A stretch of DNA of 64,000 nt. It comes from Methanosphaera sp. GTDB taxonomy: Archaea > Methanobacteriota > Methanobacteria > Methanobacteriales > Methanobacteriaceae. Below, in pieces: positions 51,536 through 61,700 of the stretch; position 1 is the first letter of the stretch, and every line of letters begins with the position of its first letter. Made by a program: the position numbers and the translations under genes. The stretch is from the NCBI RefSeq assembly GCF_022768985.1, contig NZ_JALEKL010000015.1, forward strand, positions 29,154 through 93,153. Reading direction: 5' to 3'. Under the pieces are notes generated by a model, which worked only from the letters and a program-made list of their open reading frames with translations, did no database searches and was not told the origin of the DNA.

Positions 51536-52183
51536 ATGAATGATGATGAAAGAAAAATTATCAAATCATTAAATAAGATAGGTGTTGATGTACGATATAT
51601 TAGCTTATATGAAAATAATATATACATTAATAATCTTAAGTTTTCAAAGTTTTCAAAAAAAAAAGAGGAACAATTCCATGAATTATACCCAGAAATTAAT
51701 GTAATACGATCAACACTACTTCAGAAGATCTGCATTAAAGTATCAAGAACACTAAAAAATCAGATAAAACCACGTGATATAATATATGTAAAAGATTCTG
51801 ATGCACCAGAGGACATTCTTCTTAGAATTGTTCTTGAACCATATAGACGAAAATATGGAATAAAAATTACACACACAAAAACATGTGATGTAATAGTTGC
51901 AAAAAGCACATACTTAAATCAATTTATAGATGAATACTTTAATTTAATGACAAGTGCAAATAAAATAGAAGATAATCGTGTTGAAAATGAAATATATCCA
52001 CTAGAAGATATAGACTATACATGGATAATTGACTGGATAAATTCAACACAACTAAAATATACAAAAAATAACTACCAACCAAAAGATGAAATAATAAAAT
52101 TAAATGAATTTATAGATGAACACATACCAAACTACAAACAATCAATAAAACAATCAGTAAAATACCTAAATAGGAAGGAATGA
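51536..52183 (+). CDS. Conserved hypothetical protein in the aro operon
   Basis: 215 residues, not recognised. Basic, mixed alpha/beta, with [68 protein letters not shown] and a C-terminal helical part with two Trp ([14 protein letters not shown]). [14 protein letters not shown] loop may bind a ligand. It starts five bases after aroD and ends seven bases before aroC, so it is co-expressed with the shikimate pathway; whether it belongs to that pathway is unknown. No ribosome site of note, in keeping with translational coupling. Confidence 0.75.
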   Translation: MNDDERKIIKSLNKIGVDVRYISLYENNIYINNLKFSKFSKKKEEQFHELYPEINVIRSTLLQKICIKVSRTLKNQIKPRDIIYVKDSDAPEDILLRIVLEPYRRKYGIKITHTKTCDVIVAKSTYLNQFIDEYFNLMTSANKIEDNRVENEIYPLEDIDYTWIIDWINSTQLKYTKNNYQPKDEIIKLNEFIDEHIPNYKQSIKQSVKYLNRKE

Positions 52184-52190
52184 TGATATA

Positions 52191-53285
52191 ATGGCAGCAA
52201 ATACAACAGGAGAAATATTTAAAGTAACAACATTTGGACTAAGTCATGGAGTAGCACTAGGTGCAATAGTAGATGGATGTCCAGCAGGATTAGAACTATC
52301 ACCTCAAGATATACAAGATGAACTAGATAAAAGACGACCAGGAACAAGTAAAATTACAACAGCACGAAATGAAAAAGATCAAGTAGAAATACTATCAGGA
52401 ATCTTTGAAGGAAAAACAGATGGAACACCAATTGCAGCAATAGTAAGAAATAAAGATCAAAGAAGTAAAAACTATGACAATCTCCGTGACAATCCAAGAG
52501 CAGGACATGGAGATCTATGCTGGAATCAGAAATTTGGAAATTACAACTACAATGGTGGAGGACGTGGAAGTGGAAGAATAACAATAGGACACACCATTGG
52601 AGGAGCAGTAAGTAAAAAACTACTAGCAAACTATGGAATTACAACCACAGCACATGTAACCCAAATACATAACATAAAAAATACAAACAAATACACACTC
52701 AATGAAATAAAAGCAAACATTACAAAAAACAATGTACGCTGTGCAGACCTTGAGGTTGCAAAACAAATGGAAGATGAAATACTAAAACTAAAACAAGAAG
52801 GAAACAGTACAGGTGGAATTGTAGAAATAATAATAGATGGACTACCACTAGGACTTGGACAGCCAGTATTTGATAAAATAGATGGAGATCTTGCAAAAGC
52901 ATTAATGAATATAGGAGCAGTAAAAGGTGTAGAAATAGGTGTAGGATTTGAATGTGCAACACTTACAGGACGACAAATGAACGATGAAATCTACCTTGAT
53001 GGTGACATGATAAAAACACGTACCAACAATGCAGGAGGAGTACTTGGTGGAATGACAACAGGCATGCCACTAATTCTAAAAATTGCAGTAAAACCAACAC
53101 CATCAGTAAGTGGAATACAAAACACAGTAAATCTAAAAGATATGCAGCCAACACAGATAGAAATAGAAGGACGACACGACCCATGTATCTGTCCAAGAGT
53201 AACAACAGTAGCAGAAGCAGCATGTAACATGACAATAGCAGATCACATGATACGTGCAGGATTCATACACCCTGATAAAATATAA
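52191..53285 (+). CDS. aroC: Chorismate synthase
   Basis: 364 residues. [23 protein letters not shown] at the N-terminus, [61 protein letters not shown] and [20 protein letters not shown] are signature segments. It needs reduced FMN and converts EPSP to chorismate, the last common step of aromatic amino acid synthesis. GGAAGGAATGATGAT precedes ATG. The phosphate-type KYYNYR/AGHAD-like motif has Asn/Gly variants usual in archaea. Last gene of the operon; a strong hairpin follows. Confidence 0.97.
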   Translation: MAANTTGEIFKVTTFGLSHGVALGAIVDGCPAGLELSPQDIQDELDKRRPGTSKITTARNEKDQVEILSGIFEGKTDGTPIAAIVRNKDQRSKNYDNLRDNPRAGHGDLCWNQKFGNYNYNGGGRGSGRITIGHTIGGAVSKKLLANYGITTTAHVTQIHNIKNTNKYTLNEIKANITKNNVRCADLEVAKQMEDEILKLKQEGNSTGGIVEIIIDGLPLGLGQPVFDKIDGDLAKALMNIGAVKGVEIGVGFECATLTGRQMNDEIYLDGDMIKTRTNNAGGVLGGMTTGMPLILKIAVKPTPSVSGIQNTVNLKDMQPTQIEIEGRHDPCICPRVTTVAEAACNMTIADHMIRAGFIHPDKI

Positions 53286-53310
53286 ATATAAAATTTTTAA
53301 TATAAAAAAA

Positions 53311-53378
53311 AGAGTAGGTAAATATGATTAAATCTTAAATTAAACTAATTTAATCATATAATTATTATTTTTTTAGGC
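53311..53378. terminator. Bidirectional terminator between aroC and the helicase-nuclease gene
   Basis: TATGATTAAAT (53323-53333) and ATTTAATCATA (53348-53358) form a perfect 11-bp stem with a 14-base loop. A second outer pair, AGTAGG near 53313 with CCTACT near 53387, could extend it around a bulge with T7. The two flanking genes converge here. Confidence 0.7.
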
Positions 53379-53386
53379 TAGTTTTC

Positions 53387-56300
53387 CTACTTAACTAGTT
53401 CTAGTTTTCCAGATTCTTCTTTAATAACACCTTGAGATATAAGATCATCCACTACCATATTAAGTTTATCTTTTACATTAGAACGCAGTGCTTTAAATCC
53501 CAGATATGTAGAAGCTGTTTTTATGAGATCATCACGAGGTGATGAAAATTCTAGTTTTAATGAATATATTATTGAATTTTCAAGCTCTCTAGGATAAATA
53601 CGTTCAATTTTTGGAGACTTTCGTCTTCTAACTTTCATATCATCAAAAGTTGAATCAGGTAACATATAAAAGTCTCCTTCTTTTTTAATTGAAGCTTTTT
53701 TAACACAACTTTTTATGTATTTATCAATTTCACTTTTAAATTTCTTAGTAGCTCGTCTATCCATCATTACTTTCATAACATCGTAAATGTCATCTACACA
53801 TATAGGTTCTTCAATTTTAACTAATTCTACAATATTATCTGAAGGATTACTTGGATATGCATATTCATCAAATTCATATGTTTCATAATCTTTGAAATAT
53901 TTACCTAATTCTTCCTGTTTTTTATCCTCAATTGTCTTGGTAATTATCTTTGCTTTAGGCTCTGGTTTACTGATAAGATTATCTTCATGTTCTCTGGCTA
54001 TTTTTTCATTATCTTTATTTTTCATAGCCTCTTCAACTGCATAGAGTAATCTTTTCTTTGCCTTTTGATTGATATGATACCAGTCTGTAGACCATATTCT
54101 ATGGAACTTCCAACCAAGACCTTCTAGGACTTCTTGTCTGAGTCTATCTCTGTCTCTTGCAAGTTGTGATGAATGATATGTTGCACCATCACATTCAATT
54201 GCCAGAACATATCTGTTTGCATCATCTTTATCTACAATTGCAAGGTCTATCTTATATCCTGCACATCCTACTTGTTTTTCAACAACATAACCTTCATCAG
54301 TTAAGAAGTTATATACAGATTCTTCAAATGGTGAGTCAAAATCTCCTCCTGTATGATAGTTTTCTGGGAATTCACCATTTTCTGCATAATAAAGGAATGT
54401 TTTAAGTGCTTCAACACCTCTTGGTGTTGATTGTGTTGTATGCATTTCAGATGATTTGAAGTTACTAAATACAACACATTGTCTTTTAGCTCTTGTAATT
54501 AATACATTTAATCTTCTCTCTCCACCTTCCTTATTAAGTGGTCCAAAGCTTAATGAAAGTTTATTGTTTTGATCACGACCATATCCAAGACTTATCAGGA
54601 TTATGTCTCTTTCATCCCCTTGTATGTTTTCAAGATTTTTTACAAAGAATCCTTCCTCACCATCTTCATTGAAGAATTGTTCAAATTCAGGATTATCTTT
54701 TAATTTCTCCTCAATTATGTCCATTATTGTATTTCTTTGTTTAAGATTGAATGTTCCAATACCTAAACTTCTACTATTTCCCCATTTTCTAAAGCAATCA
54801 AATGCATATTCAACTACATTTTCTGCTTCTTTAATGTTGTTAGAACCATCTCCTCGTGCATAGACTGTATTTGGATCATACTTAAATTTAAGACCTAGGT
54901 CATCTGATTTTTTGGTAGGTGATGGGAAGACGTACAAGTCATTGTTATAGAATTCCTGGTTTGATACAGAAATTAATGATTCATGACGACTTCGATAGTG
55001 CCATCTTAGCATTCTAGTTTTAAATGAATTTTTACACAGATGAAGAATACTTTCTATGTTATCTGCAAAACCTTCATCTTCTTCATCATCATCAATATCT
55101 AATTCTTTTTCAAAGAATGTTGTAGGTGGAAGCTGTTTTGTATCTCCCATAACAACATACCTGTTTCCTCGCATCATTGCCCCTATTGAATCTTCAATTT
55201 TTACTTGACTTGCTTCATCAAAAATAACATAGTCAAAGTATGATTCATATACATTTGGATCAAGGTATTGTGCAATTGATAATGGTGACATCATAAAGCA
55301 TGGTTTTATTGATGATATAATATCACTTGTTTCACTTAAAATCTTCCTAATAGGCTTAATTTTACGTTTTTTAGTCATCTCATGCATTAAGATTCCAAGA
55401 GCAGTATTGTTTCCTGTGGAAATCGCAATGTTTGGTCTATTATTTCCTAGAACTTCACGAACACGATACTTGTTTGATTCAATAATAGCTTTATCTAATT
55501 TCTTAAATTCAGCTAATTTCTCCTCATGTAATTTAGAATTAAATTCATCAAGTACTGGTTCATTAGAAAATATGTCAAATAATGCAATGTTGACAAAGTT
55601 ATAATAGAAAAGACTATCAATTAATTCAGGTTTAACTTTATCTTGCTTGATGTATTTGATTAAATCTTTTGTATATTCATCTGAGTATTCATTGCAGTAT
55701 TTTGCAAATAATCTATAATCTGTGAGACCTTCAATATTTTCAAGTAATATGTCAATAGTATTTTTCATAGATGAAACATCAGTTGTGTCAATATTATCTA
55801 TTTTAAGTTCATCTTTGAAGTGTAATTTATCATCAATTTGTCTATATTGTTTTATAATTTCCTCTTTAAGTGAAGATAGCTCATCTAGGTAGGAATTTAA
55901 TGTGTCAAATTGGTTAGATTCTATGAATTTAACTGTTATATCATTGAAATATTTTGAATCATAAAGCTTTCTAAATTCATTAATATCTATTAATTTCTTA
56001 TTAAGCACGTTAATATCTGAATTATATGATTTCCATGAATCTCCAAAGTAGTATTTTCCAATATCGTCAAAGGATTCTATAGCTTCAAGTAACTCTTTTA
56101 ATTTGATAAGTGTGTTAATTTTATCATTTAATGCATTACTTTGAATTGTAACATGGTATGATGATAGTTTTGATTTAATATTATCAAGCTCTGATGCCCA
56201 TGATATTAATTTTTCAGATTCTATCCTGATTTTATCATCATTATCTGTTTCAGATTTTGAATATGCAAGAATTGTATTTCTCAGTTTTGTTAAGTCATTA

Positions 56301-58378
56301 TTTGCTGCAATTAATTTTTCAAAATCTGCCTCTATTTGATCATCACTAACATCAAAGTTATAATAGCTTTTAAAGTTATTTCTAATTCTTTTAAATTCTC
56401 CACTAAAAATTCTTTTAATGAATGAACTTCTTTTTGTTTTAAATTCATAGAATTCTGCTTCAAGATTAGGATTCTTAAGTGCATCTTCCAGGTTTGACTC
56501 TTCAATAATATTCTTATTTGTTTTAAATGCTTCATTAATGGATTTAAAGTCCTCTTTATCCATAATGTCCATGTTAATATTTAAATTATTAATATTTTCA
56601 AGTAATGTGTCAATTTCATTTTTTAAGCTATTTAAATCTAAATTTAAAACATCAATATTTATATTTCCAATCTTATTTTGGAAATTTTCTATATTTCGAA
56701 TAATTCCCTCCAGGTAATCTTCATCTTTTAGAAGTTTTAAATCTGGCTTAAGTACTTTTGAATTATTTAGCAATAGATCAATATTTAAGGTATTTAGTTT
56801 ATCAGTACCAATTAATTCACAAATAGAATCATTACATTTATCAAATTTTTCTAAGCTAGTTGACATGTCATGTAATTGATCTTCTAGTTGTTTAACTTCT
56901 GGTGATGATAAATTTTCAGGAGAGGTATTTCGCCATAAATTTCCATTTACTGGTGAAACTATATCATAATATCCCTTAATTTCATTTAATTTTATGATAA
57001 TTTCACCACGTTTTTCTGTGTCAAGTTGGGATACATCATCAATGTCTAATTTAATAATTTCCTGGTTATTATCTGTTAATTTCTGTGTTTGATATTCATA
57101 CATACCAATTAATCTAAATGGAGTTAACTGGGTAGATGCATAAGGTGTATGTAGTACTTCTACATATTCATCAAGTTGTGCTTTAACATCATCAAGTTTT
57201 CTGAAATCATTTTCATCTGAAAGTTTAACAGAATCAATATTTAAAGTTCGCTCAAGTTCATTAAGAAACTCTTTTTTATTAGAATTTTTTCCATGAAGCT
57301 CTAGGCATCCTTCACCCAAGCCTACACTATCAAGTCTTGATTTTACAACATCAAGTGCAGCTTTCTTTTCACTTACAAAGAGAATCCTCTTTCCTGTTGC
57401 CATTAATTCTGCAATTAAGTTAACAATAGTTTGTGATTTACCAGTTCCAGGAGGTCCTTCTACAACGAGATTTTTACCATTTTTAGCTTCTTCTAAAACA
57501 GCAAGTTGTGATGAATCTGCATCCATAACATTAAATATTTCAGTAGAGTTAAGTGAATTTAAGTCAAGCACATCATCAGATCCATATTCACTACTATCTG
57601 GATTAAATAATGATTTTATTGCATTATCTTTGATACCATTCCAATTTGATAAATCAAGATCTTTAAACATTACAAATTTTTTGAAATTGAAACTGGATAG
57701 GAAGATGTCATTTGTTATTTTCCAGCCATCTTTTTGGCTTATTAGTGACTCTATTTCTTTGAAGTAATTAATCAGGTCATCTTGTGAATCAAATTCTTCA
57801 AAATCAGGAATTTCAACACCCTGTTCTTTAAGTTTATAAATTAATGATAAATTAGAGCGTACCTCATCACCATTCCATCTAACAGTGAAAGGTTGTGAAA
57901 TAGATGATCTTTCAATAGACATAGGTACTAAAACTAGTGGTGCTTTATGAATACCTTCACTATGATCAATTTCTTTCCATTCAAGAAAACCTAATGCTAG
58001 AAAGAAGTCATTATATCCTTGTTCTTCATAGGTAGTTTTATTGTCACGATAAAGTTGAGTTAATCTCTTTTGAAGTTCATCAGATTCATGTTTAGTTTGA
58101 AGAAACCTGTCAAGATATGTATCTTTTAATTTACTATTTGAATCCCATGTATTATTCTCAGATAATATATCCTCATCAAGATCTTCATTTGAAAGAAACT
58201 TCATCTTTTCTTCATCTATGACAAGAATTTTATATAGTGAAGCTATATCTTCATCAACAATTTCAATACATTTTCTACGAGATCTGAAATTTAATAAATT
58301 ATTTCTTAAACTCATATCTAGAAGATTATCTCTTAATCCTTCAATAGTCTCTTCAAAATCCCAACTTTCACAACTCAT
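53387..58378 (-). CDS. DUF4011-helicase-nuclease giant protein, probable phage-defence type
   Basis: 1663 residues. N-terminus: DUF4011-like (NLLDMSLRNNLLNFRSRR, and APLVLVPMSIERSS). SF1 helicase: motif I GPPGTGKSQT (308-315), a 700-residue insert of coiled-coil type (about 460-1020), motif II YVIFDEASQVKI near 1055, motif III GDTKQLPPTTFF, RWHYRSRHESLI, then IQGDERDIILISLGYG and LITRAKRQ. Nuclease: about 1340-1430, EESVYNFL..EGYVVEKQVGCAGYKIDLAIVD and YVLAIECDGATYH, a Vsr/DUF559-like PD-(D/E)xK fold. C-terminal region like DUF3320. The combination DUF4011-helicase-Vsr has been reported among anti-phage genes (Hhe type, from memory). Here it is a single gene between aroC and an adhesin. ATG with GGGGAAAA upstream. 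Confidence 0.9.
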   Translation of the reverse strand: MSCESWDFEETIEGLRDNLLDMSLRNNLLNFRSRRKCIEIVDEDIASLYKILVIDEEKMKFLSNEDLDEDILSENNTWDSNSKLKDTYLDRFLQTKHESDELQKRLTQLYRDNKTTYEEQGYNDFFLALGFLEWKEIDHSEGIHKAPLVLVPMSIERSSISQPFTVRWNGDEVRSNLSLIYKLKEQGVEIPDFEEFDSQDDLINYFKEIESLISQKDGWKITNDIFLSSFNFKKFVMFKDLDLSNWNGIKDNAIKSLFNPDSSEYGSDDVLDLNSLNSTEIFNVMDADSSQLAVLEEAKNGKNLVVEGPPGTGKSQTIVNLIAELMATGKRILFVSEKKAALDVVKSRLDSVGLGEGCLELHGKNSNKKEFLNELERTLNIDSVKLSDENDFRKLDDVKAQLDEYVEVLHTPYASTQLTPFRLIGMYEYQTQKLTDNNQEIIKLDIDDVSQLDTEKRGEIIIKLNEIKGYYDIVSPVNGNLWRNTSPENLSSPEVKQLEDQLHDMSTSLEKFDKCNDSICELIGTDKLNTLNIDLLLNNSKVLKPDLKLLKDEDYLEGIIRNIENFQNKIGNINIDVLNLDLNSLKNEIDTLLENINNLNINMDIMDKEDFKSINEAFKTNKNIIEESNLEDALKNPNLEAEFYEFKTKRSSFIKRIFSGEFKRIRNNFKSYYNFDVSDDQIEADFEKLIAANNDLTKLRNTILAYSKSETDNDDKIRIESEKLISWASELDNIKSKLSSYHVTIQSNALNDKINTLIKLKELLEAIESFDDIGKYYFGDSWKSYNSDINVLNKKLIDINEFRKLYDSKYFNDITVKFIESNQFDTLNSYLDELSSLKEEIIKQYRQIDDKLHFKDELKIDNIDTTDVSSMKNTIDILLENIEGLTDYRLFAKYCNEYSDEYTKDLIKYIKQDKVKPELIDSLFYYNFVNIALFDIFSNEPVLDEFNSKLHEEKLAEFKKLDKAIIESNKYRVREVLGNNRPNIAISTGNNTALGILMHEMTKKRKIKPIRKILSETSDIISSIKPCFMMSPLSIAQYLDPNVYESYFDYVIFDEASQVKIEDSIGAMMRGNRYVVMGDTKQLPPTTFFEKELDIDDDEEDEGFADNIESILHLCKNSFKTRMLRWHYRSRHESLISVSNQEFYNNDLYVFPSPTKKSDDLGLKFKYDPNTVYARGDGSNNIKEAENVVEYAFDCFRKWGNSRSLGIGTFNLKQRNTIMDIIEEKLKDNPEFEQFFNEDGEEGFFVKNLENIQGDERDIILISLGYGRDQNNKLSLSFGPLNKEGGERRLNVLITRAKRQCVVFSNFKSSEMHTTQSTPRGVEALKTFLYYAENGEFPENYHTGGDFDSPFEESVYNFLTDEGYVVEKQVGCAGYKIDLAIVDKDDANRYVLAIECDGATYHSSQLARDRDRLRQEVLEGLGWKFHRIWSTDWYHINQKAKKRLLYAVEEAMKNKDNEKIAREHEDNLISKPEPKAKIITKTIEDKKQEELGKYFKDYETYEFDEYAYPSNPSDNIVELVKIEEPICVDDIYDVMKVMMDRRATKKFKSEIDKYIKSCVKKASIKKEGDFYMLPDSTFDDMKVRRRKSPKIERIYPRELENSIIYSLKLEFSSPRDDLIKTASTYLGFKALRSNVKDKLNMVVDDLISQGVIKEESGKLELVK

Positions 58379-58725
58379 TTTCTAATTTTCCCCATAATAT
58401 TTAAAATAATATCCCTATTTTATCATCATTTTCATAACTTAAAAAAATTGTTATAATATGAATTTATATTTATGTTTAATTGGATATAATTTTTATTATA
58501 ACATAAATTTTATTTTATTTTAAAGTATAATGGCTAATATCTTCTAGAATTTGATAAATACGTGAATAATACTATTATTTTAATAATTAATTAGATATTT
58601 TAACATCTTTTTTTTCATAGTTTTTGAGTTTAGAGATAATTATAATCCATGTAAAATAAGTTCATAAATAAAAGATTTCTAAAAAAAATAAAAAAAAGGT
58701 GGGGGGTTAGAGGGGGAACTAATCT
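58379..58725. other. Intergenic region upstream of the helicase-nuclease gene
   Basis: No gene seen. The helicase-nuclease promoter is expected near 58390-58470. Near the end of the adhesin gene the plus strand has two G-rich blocks (GGTGGGGGG and AGGGGG, 58698-58718), meaning that the sense strand of the adhesin gene has C-rich tracts followed by T runs, as after many genes here. Confidence 0.5.
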
Positions 58726-61700
58726 TTAACTATTAATTCCTTTTTTTGAATTTACAATTAATGGAATTGTAAATCTTTTTTCATTATAGAAACTATTAGC
58801 ACCACATATAATGCTGAGTTTATGTGCTCCTATAGTAAGTGATTTAAATGAAATTTTTAATTTTCCATCATACATTGTATCTTCAATTATAGTTTTACCA
58901 TCAACTTTAACAGCTATTTTTGTATTACCAATAAGTTTCATATCATATTCATCATATACCATTGCTCTGATTGTGGTATTTTGTTCTGGTTTTACTGTAA
59001 TTGATGTAATATTAATGTTTGAAACATTAGTTTTTTCAACTGTGAATGTAGAAGTTTCTTCACCTCTATTATAACCTTTATTTGAATATACAAATGTTAT
59101 ATTATAATTGCGTGCTGACATACTATTTGGTAGTTGATATATTCCCATAACAATACCATCTACAACTTTATATTTAATAGTATTTCCATCTTCATCTCTA
59201 ATTGTTTGACCATTAATTTTAACAATTACAGATCCATTTTTTACAAGGTTACCATCATCATCACGAACAACTGCACTTATTGGAAGTTTTCCATGAGTAT
59301 GTGTATTTTGTGTGTTTATTTTTATGTTAACATTACGGTTAATAACTGTGAGATTTGCTTTAATATCTTCTGCATAGTAGATACCATTTTCTCCATATAC
59401 AACATCTATTGTATAGTTTTTAGCTGATAATCCTGATAAGTCAAGTGTAATATTTAACTTTCCATCTTGAATAACTGTTTTTGTAAATGTTTTACCATTG
59501 ATTTTTATTGTTACTGTTGTATTTGTAATTAAAGTTCTTCCAAATTGATCTTTCACTGTCATATTAATTGTAGCATTTGAATATGTTTTAATTTCAATAT
59601 TATCCATTGTCACATTTTCAAGGGCATACTTGGTAATTGTTAGTTTTGATGTATTATTTGCATCGTTATAGTATGGATTTTTATAGTATGCAACAACATC
59701 ATATTTTCCTCCACCAATACTTAATGGAAGTATATATTCAAGATTTGCAACACCATTTGTAACATTTACTGTTACTGTTTTTGCTTGTTCATCTTTTAAT
59801 GTTTTACCATTAATTTTAAAAATTACAAATCCTTCATTTAATTTATTACCATCAGTGTCAACAACTGTTGTGTTAATTAGTAATTTCTCTGTTAAATGAG
59901 GTGAATTTATATCTTTAATTTTAATAATTGCATCACGGTTAATAACTGTGAGATTTGATGTTAATATTTTCTCAGCATATAAACCATTTTCTTTAACTTT
60001 AATTGTTATTGTGTAGTTTCCCTGGTAGAGAGTGTCTGTTTTAAGTGTAAAGTTAACTTTTCCATCAACTATAATATCTTCAAGTACAACTTTTCCATCA
60101 ACATATACTTCAATATCTGATTTACCACTAAGTGGCTGTCCATTTATATCTGTAAGTGTAATGTTTTCAATTGTTGTATTTTGTTGTGTTTTAATTATAG
60201 TATCTGGTATTACTACATCTGATATAGTACTACGTGTAATGGAAGTTGTAGCATTAGCTGTTGAATTAGAGTAGTATTTATCTGTAAATATTACATCTAC
60301 TGTGTAGTTTCCTGCTGTAATTTCACTAGGAAGTGTATATGTCATATTTGCACTACCATTTACTACATCTACTGTTGCAATTGTTCTACCATCAAGTTTG
60401 AATATTACAACTCCTTGATTTATAATTTTACCTTCAGTATCAATTACTGTTGTATTAATTGATAAATTACCAAGTGTTGTAGGATTATTTATTTTATCTA
60501 TTGTTATTTTTGCATCTCTGTCTTCTATTGTTACTTTTGTTGTTATTGTTTTTGCATTGTAGAGTCCATTTTCTTTAATATTAATTGTAACTATATGTTC
60601 ACCTTCAAGTAGTTCATCCATTACAACGTTTGTATTAAGTACTCCGTCTGTTATTGTTATGTTTTTCTGTGATAAGCCATCAACAAGTATTTCAACACTA
60701 CTTTCACCTACAATTGAGCGCATAAATTCATCATTTAGTATTGTGTCAATTGTTATGTTTTGTTGTGTTTTAATTGTAATTTCAGGTATTACTACATCTG
60801 CAATGTCACATCTTAGAACATCTACATCTTTTGTATTTACAGCATCATTATAGTATTGATCTTTAAATTCAACTTCTATGTTATGTTTTGCTGCAACTAT
60901 ATCATGTGGTAGTGTGTATGTTAAGTTTGCACTTTCATCTACTACATTTATGGTTCCTATTACATTGCCGTCAAGTTTGAATGTTGCAACTCCACGATTT
61001 ATAATGCTTCCATCTGCATCAATAATTTTTGTATTTATTGTTAGATTACGCATTGTTTTTGGTGTGTTTGTGTTAATTTCAACTGTTGCATTACGATTTA
61101 TAACATCTACTTTTGTTGTTAATTCTTTGGTGTTGTAGAGTCCATTTTCTTTAACTTTTACTGTAACTGTATATTCACCTTTAAGGCGTTCATCCATCTT
61201 AAATGTTGTATTAAGTACACCATTATTTATTGTTAGTGTTTTAATTGACTCTCCATTTACTAGTATTTCAACTTCTGATTGTCCTACTAGCTGTTTTCCT
61301 GTTGTATCTTTAAGTATAATGTCTATTGTTGCATTTGTTTGTGTTTTTATTTGTTGTGTTGGTATTGTAAAGTCTGCAATTGTGCTTCTTGAAACATTTA
61401 TGATTCCACTGTTTTCTGCATTATTGTAGTATGGATCGCTAAATTCTACATCTACATCATAGCTACCTACTGTTATATCTGCAGGAAGTGTGTATGTTAA
61501 GCCTGCTTTTCCATCTACTACATTTGCTGTACCTATTATTTTACCATCTAGTTTAAATGTTACAACTCCACGTTTTGTGATGTTTCCATCTGCATCTACT
61601 ACTGTTGTGTTAATTATTAAGTTACCAAGTGTTGTTAGATTGTTCATCTGTGTTATTGTTAGTGTTGCATCACGATTTTCTATGTTTACTGTTGTTGTGA

